A stretch of DNA of 6,092 nucleotides from Alphaproteobacteria bacterium (GCA_030639165.1 DAOWDF010000236.1:1-6092); one strand, 5' to 3'; shown: positions 1 to 6,091, counted from the first letter of the stretch. Notes: generated by a model not told the origin, from the sequence alone. Made by a program: numbers and translations.

Positions 1-462
1 AAACTTAAGGAAAAAGTTGGTACTGGCGGACTAAGTGAAGAAATTTTAATGCGTGCCCAAAGCATTTTAGACAACCATAACGAGGACTTCACTCCATTGG
101 CGGAAGATTATTTGCAGGATATGCAAGATGGTATAGATCAGGCGCGAAGTATCAAAAGTTATGATGATTCCAATAATGAAGAGGTTATATCGCATATATT
201 AATACCATGCGTACAATTAAAATCTAACGGAACGATGTTTCACTACCCACTGATAACACGCATTGCAAGCCGCTTTATAGAGTTTATGGAAGTAGTTGAG
301 GGCATTGATAACAAGGTTCTAGAGATTGCCGAAGCTTTTCAATATACAATAAAACTTATACTCTCAGAAAAAATCAAAGATGATGGTGGAGCACAAGGAA
401 ATGCCCTTGTTGAAGAGTTGAATAGTGCCTGCATGCGTTATTTTGATAAAAAGAATAATTAG
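1..462 (+). CDS. Unrecognised protein, 3' part only (open at left edge)
   Basis: The frame is open from base 1 to a TAG at 460-462, giving at least 153 residues. The first in-frame ATG, at 49, has no convincing ribosome binding site, and the codons before it read as ordinary protein (KLKEKVGTGGLSEEIL). The true start therefore probably lies upstream of the window. The visible part is soluble and mostly helical by eye. It has an acidic first third (many D/E/Q around visible residues 25-60), then a more hydrophobic stretch with the block IPCVQLKSNGTMFHYPLITR, followed by helix-forming sequence and a basic-acidic tail ending YFDKKNN. I see no signal peptide, membrane segment or catalytic motif. 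I do not recognise the family. A helical partner or accessory domain is a guess from composition only. No terminator follows the stop. Confidence 0.75.
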   Translation, partial: KLKEKVGTGGLSEEILMRAQSILDNHNEDFTPLAEDYLQDMQDGIDQARSIKSYDDSNNEEVISHILIPCVQLKSNGTMFHYPLITRIASRFIEFMEVVEGIDNKVLEIAEAFQYTIKLILSEKIKDDGGAQGNALVEELNSACMRYFDKKNN

Positions 463-759
463 CTAGAGTCAATCAAATTAGCGCCACCAACACCTGAAGG
501 AAGCTGCAAAGTCTTCAGGACCTTGATCATGAAAGCATTCCAAGTGCACAGGCATGATTCTCATTTGTATTACGAAAGAATGCAGCATCCACTTTAACAG
601 GATTTTATAGCCATTATTCTGAACTAATGATTCCCTATGCGTATCAAACTAACCACCGCAACCGACTAAAATTAGACCTTGCTCTGGAAGGATAGCTGAT
701 ATCTCCGATGCTATTACATGCCCTCACATTTTCATAACAACATATCTTTTGCAAGTAAA
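463..759. other. Gene-free spacer, possibly holding a decayed gene
   Basis: These 297 bases separate two convergent genes, and no intact reading frame of useful size is present. On the minus strand one frame runs 56 codons (648 down to 481). A single TAG at 649-651 separates it from a further 24 open codons that include LILVGCGG, and the other two minus frames also contain protein-like stretches without stops. This could be a frameshifted gene remnant or chance. The spacer also contains a perfect 7-base inverted repeat (493-499 and 513-519). I see no promoter or intrinsic terminator that I would defend. Confidence 0.5.
493..519. repeat. Inverted repeat, 7-base arms
   Basis: CCTGAAG at 493-499 is perfectly complementary to CTTCAGG at 513-519, around a 13-base loop. 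It lies 31 bases past the stop of the left-edge gene. There is no T-run after it on either strand, so it is not a typical intrinsic terminator. It could stabilise a transcript end or be chance. Confidence 0.35.
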
Positions 760-1575
760 CTAAATATCAGGCATAGTTTCGGTTAGAACATCACCCAAAC
801 GCACAGGCGCTATAGCCTTGGCTTTTCCCGTATTATCATTGGTAATAACCAACGCTCCACACAGCATCATATTTACATTTGCAGGGATAAAATGCTCACC
901 TGGGATTTTTTTAGTAAAGCGGTGAATTGCTAGTTCTTTTCTAATTCCGATAACACTATCATAATCACCTGTCATACCCGCATCACACATGAAGGCCGTC
1001 CCGCCGCTCATAATATGAGCATCAGCGGTCGGTACATGAGTATGAGTTCCAATAACTGCAGAAATTCTGCCTGCAAAATGATGGCCAAATGACATTTTCT
1101 CTGATGTTGCCTCACCATGCAAATCTACGAAAATAGCATTGCAATTCAATCCCATTTTATATTCAGACAAAATATCTTCCATAACCTGAAAAGGATCTTC
1201 CAGCGTATCCATAAATAGGCGGCACATAATATTTACAACTAATATCTTTTGCCCGCCGACCTCATGTAAATAATAACCATTACCAGGGGTTGTTTTATTG
1301 GGGTAATTGGCTGGGCGCAGTAACTTAGGATCACGGGTTATATATTTCAATATTTCGCGCTGATCCCAGATATGGTTTCCTGTTGTTATGACATCAACGC
1401 CATATTCATAAAACTCATTACAAAATTTTTCTGTAATTCCGCGTCCATGGGCGGCATTCTCGCCATTAACTATAGCTATATCCACCCTTAGGTCACGCTT
1501 AAGTGAAGGTAAATACTTCTCCAGAGCCTCACGCCCTGAACGTCCCATTACATCACCTACAAATAAAATCCTCAT
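760..1575 (-). CDS. ymdB: YmdB-family metallophosphoesterase (TIGR00282 type)
   Basis: This 271-residue protein has the full length usual for the YmdB family, which are dinuclear-metal phosphodiesterases reported to act on cyclic nucleotides (2',3'-cyclic phosphodiesterase; YmdB in Bacillus subtilis affects biofilm and motility). The metal-binding motifs are visible in order: GDVMGRSGR (Asp8), NGENAAHGRG (Glu39, Asn40), TGNHIWDQ (Asn67, His68), DLHGEATSEK (His153) and GTHTHVPTAD (His178, His180). CDAGMTGDYDSVIG follows at about 197-210. It is cytoplasmic, with no signal peptide. The ATG at 1575 follows an AAGGGG about 11-14 bases upstream and lies 22 bases after the fau stop, so the two genes are probably cotranscribed. 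The neighbouring cyclo-ligase gene is a pairing I associate with alphaproteobacteria. The family call is firm, but the physiological substrate here is not known. Confidence 0.93.
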   Translation of the reverse strand: MRILFVGDVMGRSGREALEKYLPSLKRDLRVDIAIVNGENAAHGRGITEKFCNEFYEYGVDVITTGNHIWDQREILKYITRDPKLLRPANYPNKTTPGNGYYLHEVGGQKILVVNIMCRLFMDTLEDPFQVMEDILSEYKMGLNCNAIFVDLHGEATSEKMSFGHHFAGRISAVIGTHTHVPTADAHIMSGGTAFMCDAGMTGDYDSVIGIRKELAIHRFTKKIPGEHFIPANVNMMLCGALVITNDNTGKAKAIAPVRLGDVLTETMPDI

Positions 1576-1597
1576 ACTTACTACATCCCCTTTTTAA

Positions 1598-2182
1598 TTA
1601 TCTGTGATCATAAGCAGCTTGCTGCGTAATAATCCAGTCCATTCTAATATCATGATCTTCTTTAGGCAGGTTGAACAAGCAAGCTTGCTGCGCATAACCA
1701 ATGCCAACCGCTAATACATCCTTGTTTTTCCTGCTATCCTCTAATGTGGCATCATAATAGCCGCCGCCATAACCTAGGCGTGATCCCCTGCGATCAAAGG
1801 CTAATAACGGCACTATAAATATATCAGGATTTAACCATTTAGTTTTCCAGTTAATTTCTGGATGGCATATATCATATTGCCCTAACACCAAATCTTTGTC
1901 ATTTTTATAGCGCGCAAATTTAAGTATACGGCTATCTTTTTGAATAACTGGCAAAGCAACCTTATGACCGCGCTTTAAACACTCATCAATAAGGTGGTGC
2001 GTATCTAGCTCCCGCCCCTTTGGCCAGTAAGCCGCAATAATACTCTTTTTCTTTGGAATTATACTGTCGAAAAAATTGGTAGCTAGAGCCTCACTCTCAC
2101 CAGAGCTAAGACTAAGTAGGCCACGTGCGCGTTTTGCTTCTGCACGTAAAACTTCTTTCTTTGTCTTTAAATCATTAACCAC
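1598..2182 (-). CDS. fau: 5-formyltetrahydrofolate cyclo-ligase
   Basis: The enzyme (5-FCL, also called MTHFS or YgfA) converts 5-formyl-tetrahydrofolate to 5,10-methenyl-tetrahydrofolate with ATP, returning a dead-end folate to one-carbon metabolism in the cytoplasm. Family signatures are the N-terminal basic helix (KKEVLRAEAKRAR), AAYWPKGRELDT, IVPLLAFDRRGSRLGYGGGYYD (glycine-rich substrate/phosphate loop, about residues 123-144) and the C-terminal LPKEDHDIRMDWIIT. I place the start at GTG 2182 (194 residues). It has AAGGG 8 bases upstream, and the protein then begins VVNDLKTKKEVLRAE, as usual for the family. A TTG at 2203 would add seven residues but has no ribosome binding site and sits against a hairpin. 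It lies downstream of a candidate 6S RNA and just upstream of ymdB. Confidence 0.93.
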   Translation of the reverse strand: MVNDLKTKKEVLRAEAKRARGLLSLSSGESEALATNFFDSIIPKKKSIIAAYWPKGRELDTHHLIDECLKRGHKVALPVIQKDSRILKFARYKNDKDLVLGQYDICHPEINWKTKWLNPDIFIVPLLAFDRRGSRLGYGGGYYDATLEDSRKNKDVLAVGIGYAQQACLFNLPKEDHDIRMDWIITQQAAYDHR

Positions 2183-2194
2183 AACACTTACCCT
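2174..2194 (-). promoter_or_regulatory. Ribosome binding site that sets the fau start
   Basis: On the minus strand AAGGG (about 2195-2191) precedes GTG at 2182-2180 by 8 bases. The alternative TTG at 2203-2201 has only hairpin sequence upstream. This supports the shorter, GTG-started protein. Confidence 0.6.
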
Positions 2195-2204
2195 TGAGAT
2201 CAAA

Positions 2205-2222
2205 AGCTTACGACCGTAAGCT
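2205..2222 (-). terminator. Hairpin between the 6S RNA candidate and fau
   Basis: AGCTTACG at 2205-2212 and CGTAAGCT at 2215-2222 form an 8-base perfect inverted repeat with a 2-base centre (in practice 7 pairs and a 4-base loop). On the minus strand the stem is followed by only a short T run (about four counting the stem end) and then GATC. It could end the upstream RNA, partly attenuate read-through into fau, or mark an RNA processing point. The weak T-tract argues against a strong terminator. Confidence 0.45.
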
Positions 2223-2421
2223 CGCGTGATAACACGTGAAAATATAATAATGTGCCGCGAAAGCCGTGTGCGTATGGTATCTTCGCGGGGCCCTAAAAAA
2301 TAGGTGGGCGCCGTATATCCAAGCTCCCCGGGCGAACCGATTGAGCAAGGTCAGGGACAGCTCCCTATGCGAAAAAACATCGACCACCGAGATAAAGCCG
2401 CATTCACGCGCTCCGCAGCAC
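2223..2421 (-). ncRNA. ssrS: Candidate 6S RNA (RNA polymerase regulator)
   Basis: 6S RNA is a rod-shaped RNA of about 160-200 nt that mimics an open promoter and binds housekeeping RNA polymerase. Here a 200-base stretch without a gene is about 54% GC by my count, against roughly 38% in a nearby piece of fau. Nested helices pair its two ends: 2403-2412 with 2231-2240 (10 pairs, two G-U), 2369-2375 with 2280-2286 (7 pairs), 2358-2365 with 2306-2313 (8 positions, one mismatch) and 2343-2350 with 2319-2326 (a 2x2 U loop inside). They leave a 16-base apical loop at 2327-2342. A small hairpin (2292-2304) lies in the 3' strand of the inner bubble. The position directly upstream of the cyclo-ligase gene matches E. 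coli ssrS-ygfA, and an extended -10 lies just before the 5' end. The strand follows from the promoter and the neighbours. Ends are approximate, and the identity is inferred from fold and context. Confidence 0.72.
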
Positions 2422-2427
2422 GAAAGG

Positions 2428-2436
2428 GTTATAGCA
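2428..2436 (-). promoter_or_regulatory. Extended -10 promoter for the 6S RNA candidate
   Basis: The minus strand reads TGCTATAAC: the TG of an extended -10 at 2436-2435, one base, then TATAAC at 2433-2428. Initiation would fall near 2421, just outside the outer RNA helix. No good -35 lies at 17 bases, which extended -10 promoters tolerate. It sits 19 bases after the gpmA stop, and no terminator lies between, so gpmA read-through could also feed the RNA. Confidence 0.5.
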
Positions 2437-2454
2437 TGGTTTTATTGTAAACTC

Positions 2455-3078
2455 CTAGTTTAAAAAATAGCGTTTCTTGATCTCGCCATTTTCTAGTTCA
2501 AATACAAGCGGGACTCCAGTGCCAAACTCTGCGTCATTGATGCTCTCAGGGGTTTCAACGCCAAGAATTATCAGCATAGCGCGGAGTGAATTCCCATGCG
2601 CCGCGATTAGGATATTATTACCCGCCTCGACCATAGGTTTGATATTGGCTTCATAATATGGACGTACGCGGTTTTCGACAACGTCCTGCAAACACTCGCC
2701 ACCAGGTGGGCGCGTGTCATATGATCTGCGCCATATATGAACTTGCTCATCGCCGTATTTCTCGCGGGTTTCGTCCTTATTAAGCCCGACAAGGTCACCA
2801 TAATCGCGTTCCCTAAGATCATCATGATAAACCATAGTATCTATAAGTGCGCCCTGCCCCGCAGATTCTAGCGCAAGTTTAGCCGTGATATTTGCGCGTT
2901 GTAGTGTGCTTGTGAAAACTTGATCAAAAGTTATGCCTGCAGTTTTAAGTAGCTCCCCTGCCTTGACTGCTTCACCGCGCCCCTGCTCAGTTAGCTCTGC
3001 ATCATGAAAGCCTGTAAATTTATTATCCAAATTCCACTGACTCTGCCCGTGGCGCACTAAAACTAAATAATTCGACAT
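2455..3078 (-). CDS. gpmA: 2,3-bisphosphoglycerate-dependent phosphoglycerate mutase
   Basis: The enzyme interconverts 3- and 2-phosphoglycerate in glycolysis and gluconeogenesis through a phospho-histidine. At 207 residues it matches the short bacterial form, lacking the longer C-terminus of the roughly 250-residue enterobacterial type. Visible motifs are LVRHGQSQWN (Arg9, catalytic His10), NKFTGFHDAELTEQG, TSTLQRA (Arg61), DDLRERDYGDLVGLNKDE (Glu90, the usual proton donor), RRSYDTRPPGGE (about 117-128) and IAAHGNSLRAML (His161). These are the complete active-site set, and the intact RRSYDTRPP segment favours a true mutase over a general phosphatase of the same superfamily. The ATG at 3078 has AGGG about 9 bases upstream. 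The gene runs divergently from pnp and is the first of the minus-strand block leading to the 6S RNA candidate, fau and ymdB. Confidence 0.95.
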   Translation of the reverse strand: MSNYLVLVRHGQSQWNLDNKFTGFHDAELTEQGRGEAVKAGELLKTAGITFDQVFTSTLQRANITAKLALESAGQGALIDTMVYHDDLRERDYGDLVGLNKDETREKYGDEQVHIWRRSYDTRPPGGECLQDVVENRVRPYYEANIKPMVEAGNNILIAAHGNSLRAMLIILGVETPESINDAEFGTGVPLVFELENGEIKKRYFLN

Positions 3079-3171
3079 TATATATAACCCTAAGTAATGG
3101 TTTGACTTTTGAGGCGGATAGTGCCATTTATATTACCGTTTGGGAAGCTGTAATTTGCGAATGGCTTGCGG

Positions 3172-3199
3172 TTGACAATTAAGGGCAGGAATATTTGAT
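3172..3199 (+). promoter_or_regulatory. Possible pnp promoter
   Basis: A perfect -35, TTGACA, lies at 3172-3177. The best -10 at a usable distance is TTTGAT at 3194-3199 (4 of 6, 16-base spacer). Transcription would start near 3206, giving a leader of about 100 bases. The -35 is convincing but the -10 is weak. It matters because pnp has no upstream gene on its strand to supply a promoter. Confidence 0.4.
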
Positions 3200-3255
3200 C
3201 TGCTTTTAACAGTCCACCGAAGGATTTTCAAAATAAATTTTCAAACATTACTAAA

Positions 3256-3279
3256 CCACGTTCACATGGGTGAGCGCGG
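3256..3279 (+). promoter_or_regulatory. Stem-loop in the pnp leader
   Basis: CGTTCAC at 3259-3265 pairs with GTGAGCG at 3270-3276 (7 pairs, one G-U) around an ATGG loop. After one mismatch the stem continues with CC/GG at 3256-3257 and 3278-3279. It ends about 28 bases before the pnp start. In E. coli a pnp leader stem cleaved by RNase III lets PNPase repress its own mRNA. A similar role here is inference, and the stem is shorter than the E. coli one. Confidence 0.45.
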
Positions 3280-3296
3280 CATACGACATATAACAT

Positions 3297-3307
3297 AAGG
3301 AAAAAAA
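3297..3307 (+). promoter_or_regulatory. pnp ribosome binding site
   Basis: AAGGA begins at 3297 and is followed by an A-run up to the ATG at 3308, with 7 bases between AAGG and the start. This fixes the pnp start. Confidence 0.8.
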
Positions 3308-5443
3308 ATGTTTAACGTATATAAAAAAGAAATAGACTACGCAGGTAAAACCCTGACACTAGAAACAGGTAAAATTGCTCGCCAAGCAGATGGTTGTGTG
3401 ATTGCAACTGTTGGTGAAACATCAGTATTATGCGCCGTTACAGGTAGAAAAACAATAAAAGCTGGGCAAGATTTTTTCCCGCTTTCAGTTCATTACCAAG
3501 AAAAAACATACTCAGCTGGTAAAATTCCAGGTGGATTTTTCAAACGTGAAGCTCGCCCAAGCGAGAAAGAAACACTAACATCACGTCTAATTGACCGCCC
3601 TATCCGTCCATTATTCCCGAAGGGCTTCTTAAATGAAGTTCAAGTGGTTTGTACGGTGATCTCTCACGATCTTGAAAATGACCCTGATATGATTGCTATG
3701 ATTGGTGCATCTGCTGCCCTTACAATCTCAGGTATTCCATTCATGGGTCCAATTGGCGGCGCGCGCGTTTGCTATCAAAATGGCGAATACCTAATTAACC
3801 CACCTATGCAAGACGTTAAAGGCATGGATCTTGATTTGATCGTTGCTGGTACCGGTGAAGGTGTTTTGATGGTTGAGTCAGAAGCATCCGAGCTTTCAGA
3901 AGAAGTTATGCTTGGAGCGGTTGATGCTGGTCATGAAGCATATCAGAGCGTTATTGCTGGCATTATTGATCTTGCAGAGATGTGCGCAAAAGACATGTGG
4001 GATATTCCTGAAGAGCCTGCGGAAGTTACTAAAATGGCTAAAGCACTTAAGAAGAAATTCTCCAAAGATGTTGAGAAGGCATATGCGCTTACTGACAAAA
4101 TGGAACGTCAAGACGCTGTCGGCGCAGCAAAATCTGCTGCTTTCGAAGCATTTACAGACGCGGAAAATGGTCTCGGCGAGGCAGTTGTTGCTGCTAAGTT
4201 CAAATCATTAGAAGCTGATGTTGTTCGCGGAAATATCCTTAAAACTGGCAAGCGTATTGATGAGCGTGACACAAAAACTGTGCGCCCTATCGTTTCCGAA
4301 GTTGGTTTGCTTTCACGTACGCATGGTTCATGTCTGTTCACTCGCGGCGAAACACAAGCTCTTGTTGTGGTAACGCTTGGAACTGGTCAGGACGAACAAC
4401 TAATGGACGTGCTTGAAGGTGAATATAAAGAGCGCTTCTTGCTACATTATAACTTCCCTCCATATTCTGTTGGTGAAGCTGGACGTATGGGCCCTCCTGG
4501 TCGTCGTGAAATTGGTCATGGTAAACTTGCATGGCGCTCACTTAACCCACTATTGCCGACCGCAGAAGAATTTCCATACACTATGAGATCAGTTTCTGAA
4601 ATCACAGAGTCTAATGGTTCATCTTCAATGGCAACTGTTTGTGGTACTTCACTTGCGCTTATGGATGCTGGCGTTCCGCTTAAATCTCCTGTTGCAGGTA
4701 TTGCTATGGGCTTGATTAAAGAAGGCGACAAGTTCGCTGTTCTTTCTGACATTCTTGGCGATGAAGATCACCTTGGCGACATGGACTTTAAAGTTGCGGG
4801 TACTGACAAAGGTATCACTGCTTTACAAATGGATATCAAGATTACTTCAATCACAAAAGAGATCATGGAAGTTGCACTTGAGCAAGCTAAGGAAGGGCGT
4901 AAGCATATCTTAGTTGAAATGGCAAAAGCACTAACTGAAGGTCGTGGCGAGCTTAACTCAAACGCTCCTCAAATCGTAAGCATCCAAATCCCAACTGACA
5001 AAATCCGTGAAGTTATCGGTACAGGTGGTAAAGTTATCCGCGAGATGATTGAGGTTACCGAAACTAAAATCGATATCGAAGATGACGGTACAATCAAGAT
5101 TGCTGCTACTAATGCTAAGGCAATTGATAAAGCTATAGCGATGATCAAGGCTATCACTGATGAGCCAGAAGTTGGCGTAGTATATGACGGTAAAGTTGTT
5201 AAGTGCGTAGATTTCGGCGCGTTTGTAAACTTCATGGGCGCAAAAGACGGTCTGGTTCATATATCTGAGCTAGCCGATCACCGCGTAGCAAAGACTACGG
5301 ACATCGTAAATGAAGGTGACACTGTTAAGGTGCTACTAACTGGCGTTGATAACCGCGGTAAAGTTAAGCTTTCAATGAAGCGTGTTGATCAGGAAACTGG
5401 TGAAGTCTTCAAAGAAGAAGAAAATGCTCAAGAAGCTGGTTAA
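3308..5443 (+). CDS. pnp: Polyribonucleotide nucleotidyltransferase (PNPase)
   Basis: PNPase is a ring-shaped homotrimer that degrades RNA 3' to 5' by phosphorolysis, releasing nucleoside diphosphates, and in many bacteria joins the RNase E degradosome. The 711-residue protein has every domain: a first RNase PH fold (about 10-145, with GGFFKREAR at 75-83 and DRPIRPLFPKGF), the helical linker (about 240-310), a second RNase PH fold (about 320-540), a KH domain with its IGTGG loop at 570-574, and an S1 domain (about 621-690, DFGAFVNF) with a short acidic tail. Active-site blocks are RTHGSCLFTRGETQA from 337, GRREIGHGKLAWRSL, ITESNGSSSMATVCG and DILGDEDHLGDMD from 481. In the last, Asp485 and Asp491 probably match E. 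coli Asp486 and Asp492. No active-site residue appears missing. Two stop codons (TAA TAA) end it. The usual alphaproteobacterial upstream partner rpsO is absent. Confidence 0.98.
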   Translation: MFNVYKKEIDYAGKTLTLETGKIARQADGCVIATVGETSVLCAVTGRKTIKAGQDFFPLSVHYQEKTYSAGKIPGGFFKREARPSEKETLTSRLIDRPIRPLFPKGFLNEVQVVCTVISHDLENDPDMIAMIGASAALTISGIPFMGPIGGARVCYQNGEYLINPPMQDVKGMDLDLIVAGTGEGVLMVESEASELSEEVMLGAVDAGHEAYQSVIAGIIDLAEMCAKDMWDIPEEPAEVTKMAKALKKKFSKDVEKAYALTDKMERQDAVGAAKSAAFEAFTDAENGLGEAVVAAKFKSLEADVVRGNILKTGKRIDERDTKTVRPIVSEVGLLSRTHGSCLFTRGETQALVVVTLGTGQDEQLMDVLEGEYKERFLLHYNFPPYSVGEAGRMGPPGRREIGHGKLAWRSLNPLLPTAEEFPYTMRSVSEITESNGSSSMATVCGTSLALMDAGVPLKSPVAGIAMGLIKEGDKFAVLSDILGDEDHLGDMDFKVAGTDKGITALQMDIKITSITKEIMEVALEQAKEGRKHILVEMAKALTEGRGELNSNAPQIVSIQIPTDKIREVIGTGGKVIREMIEVTETKIDIEDDGTIKIAATNAKAIDKAIAMIKAITDEPEVGVVYDGKVVKCVDFGAFVNFMGAKDGLVHISELADHRVAKTTDIVNEGDTVKVLLTGVDNRGKVKLSMKRVDQETGEVFKEEENAQEAG

Positions 5444-5470
5444 TAAACCTACTCACTAATTACAGATTTT

Positions 5471-5508
5471 AGAAGCCGGAGGGATATCCCTTTCGGCTTT
5501 TTCTTTGT
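5471..5508 (+). terminator. Intrinsic terminator after pnp
   Basis: The stem pairs AAGCCG (5473-5478) with CGGCTT (5494-5499) and AGGG (5480-5483) with CCCT (5488-5491), closed by an ATAT loop. One position of the stem is imperfect (G5479 opposite TT). TTTTTCTTT follows. It starts about 27 bases after the pnp stop and separates pnp from the next gene. Confidence 0.88.
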
Positions 5509-5543
5509 TTACATGATATCCGCATTAGACATAAATCGCAACT

Positions 5544-5573
5544 TTGACTCCACACCAATGCTTTGTGTATATT
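5544..5573 (+). promoter_or_regulatory. Promoter of the right-edge orphan gene
   Basis: TTGACT at 5544-5549 (5 of 6) and TATATT at 5568-5573 (5 of 6) are separated by 18 bases. Initiation near 5580 leaves a leader of about 20 bases before the ATG at 5600. The promoter lies inside what would be the N-terminus if the upstream in-frame ATG at 5513 were used, which argues against that start. Confidence 0.65.
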
Positions 5574-5587
5574 CGTATTTATATACA
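5566..5587. promoter_or_regulatory. Inverted repeat over the -10, possible operator
   Basis: TGTATAT (5566-5572) and ATATACA (5581-5587) are perfect inverted copies with an 8-base spacer. Similarity continues outward after one mismatch (TT before, AA after). The repeat covers the -10 hexamer and the expected transcription start, where a dimeric repressor would block initiation. AT-rich repeats can arise by chance, so the role is inference. Confidence 0.4.
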
Positions 5588-5599
5588 AAAGGAGTACAA

Positions 5600-6091
5600 A
5601 TGTTTTTGCAAAATATTAGCACCAGCAAGGTTCAGTTTAATATTAACAGCCTGACAAATGAGGCATTAAATCCAAATAATACCAAAGGCGCAGTAGATGA
5701 GTTTAAAAATAAACTCTCAATGTCTATAGGTGAGCTATTATATGGCCTGAAAGAACATGAGGTTACTATGGCTCTAGAAAATATAGGGGCAGGAAAAAAT
5801 GGAGAGGCAATAACGGCCGTTGGCTCACTAAGTGCGGCCTATGGCATATCGGCAGATGAGATCACCGGATATATTCCTACAGCAAATGATTTTGAGCTAT
5901 CTCCTGAAATGGAACTTTTAATACAAAAACTAAGAGAGCTTAGGGTTAAAACTCGTGATGGTATCATTGATGCTGTCCGCAGTGTTGGAAAAATATTTGG
6001 CAATGATGGTGTATTAAAACTATTAGAGGAAATAAAAGAAACCCAACAGGATAAAGGCTACAGTCCATTTGAGGCTGAGTTTAATATATAA
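5600..6091 (+). CDS. Unrecognised 163-residue protein
   Basis: I start it at ATG 5600. GGAG lies 5 bases upstream inside AAAAGGAG, a good promoter lies just before that, and the region upstream of 5600 reads as regulatory DNA, not protein. The frame is open back to ATG 5513 (192 residues), which I reject. The protein has no cysteine or tryptophan, no signal peptide and no membrane segment. A polar N-terminus (MFLQNISTSKVQFNINSL, about 1-30) leads to helical segments (about 31-60), a glycine/alanine-rich stretch (62-90, ENIGAGKNGEAITAVG), a charged amphipathic helix (101-120, LLIQKLRELRVKTRDG) and another (about 122-148). It resembles a small, soluble, mainly helical protein. I do not recognise the family and assign no function. 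It is a single-gene unit isolated by the pnp terminator, and its stop codon falls one base before the window end. Confidence 0.8.
   Translation: MFLQNISTSKVQFNINSLTNEALNPNNTKGAVDEFKNKLSMSIGELLYGLKEHEVTMALENIGAGKNGEAITAVGSLSAAYGISADEITGYIPTANDFELSPEMELLIQKLRELRVKTRDGIIDAVRSVGKIFGNDGVLKLLEEIKETQQDKGYSPFEAEFNI

Noticed and set aside
49..51. ATG 49 as the true start of the left-edge gene
   Set aside because: No ribosome binding site, and the frame is open with protein-like codons to the window edge.
493..519. Inverted repeat as an intrinsic terminator
   Set aside because: The loop is 13 bases and no T-run follows on either strand. Kept only as a repeat.
2223..2421. SRP 4.5S RNA, tmRNA or RNase P RNA as alternatives for the structured region
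   Set aside because: The conserved SRP tetraloop motif, RNase P core blocks and a tmRNA tag frame are not visible on either strand. A TTCG-containing segment on the minus strand resembles a tRNA T-loop, but no acceptor or anticodon arms go with it.
2266..2463. 65-codon open frame on the plus strand across the structured RNA region
   Set aside because: It has no ribosome binding site, an arginine-rich composition typical of GC-rich noncoding DNA, and lies opposite the RNA fold and into the end of gpmA.
2607..2825. 72-codon minus frame inside gpmA
   Set aside because: It is a shadow of the real gpmA frame with no supporting signals.
3079..3178. gpmA promoter using TTGTCA on the minus strand
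   Set aside because: No acceptable -10 hexamer lies at 16-19 bases, and other AT-rich hexamers nearer gpmA lack a matching -35.
3873..5260. Several open frames antisense to or overlapping pnp
   Set aside because: They lie in other frames of an intact, clearly conserved gene and have no ribosome binding sites or recognisable content.
5513..5599. Upstream ATG of the right-edge gene as its start (192 residues)
   Set aside because: The -35, -10 and transcription start fall inside this stretch, and the strong ribosome binding site is at 5590-5594, before ATG 5600.
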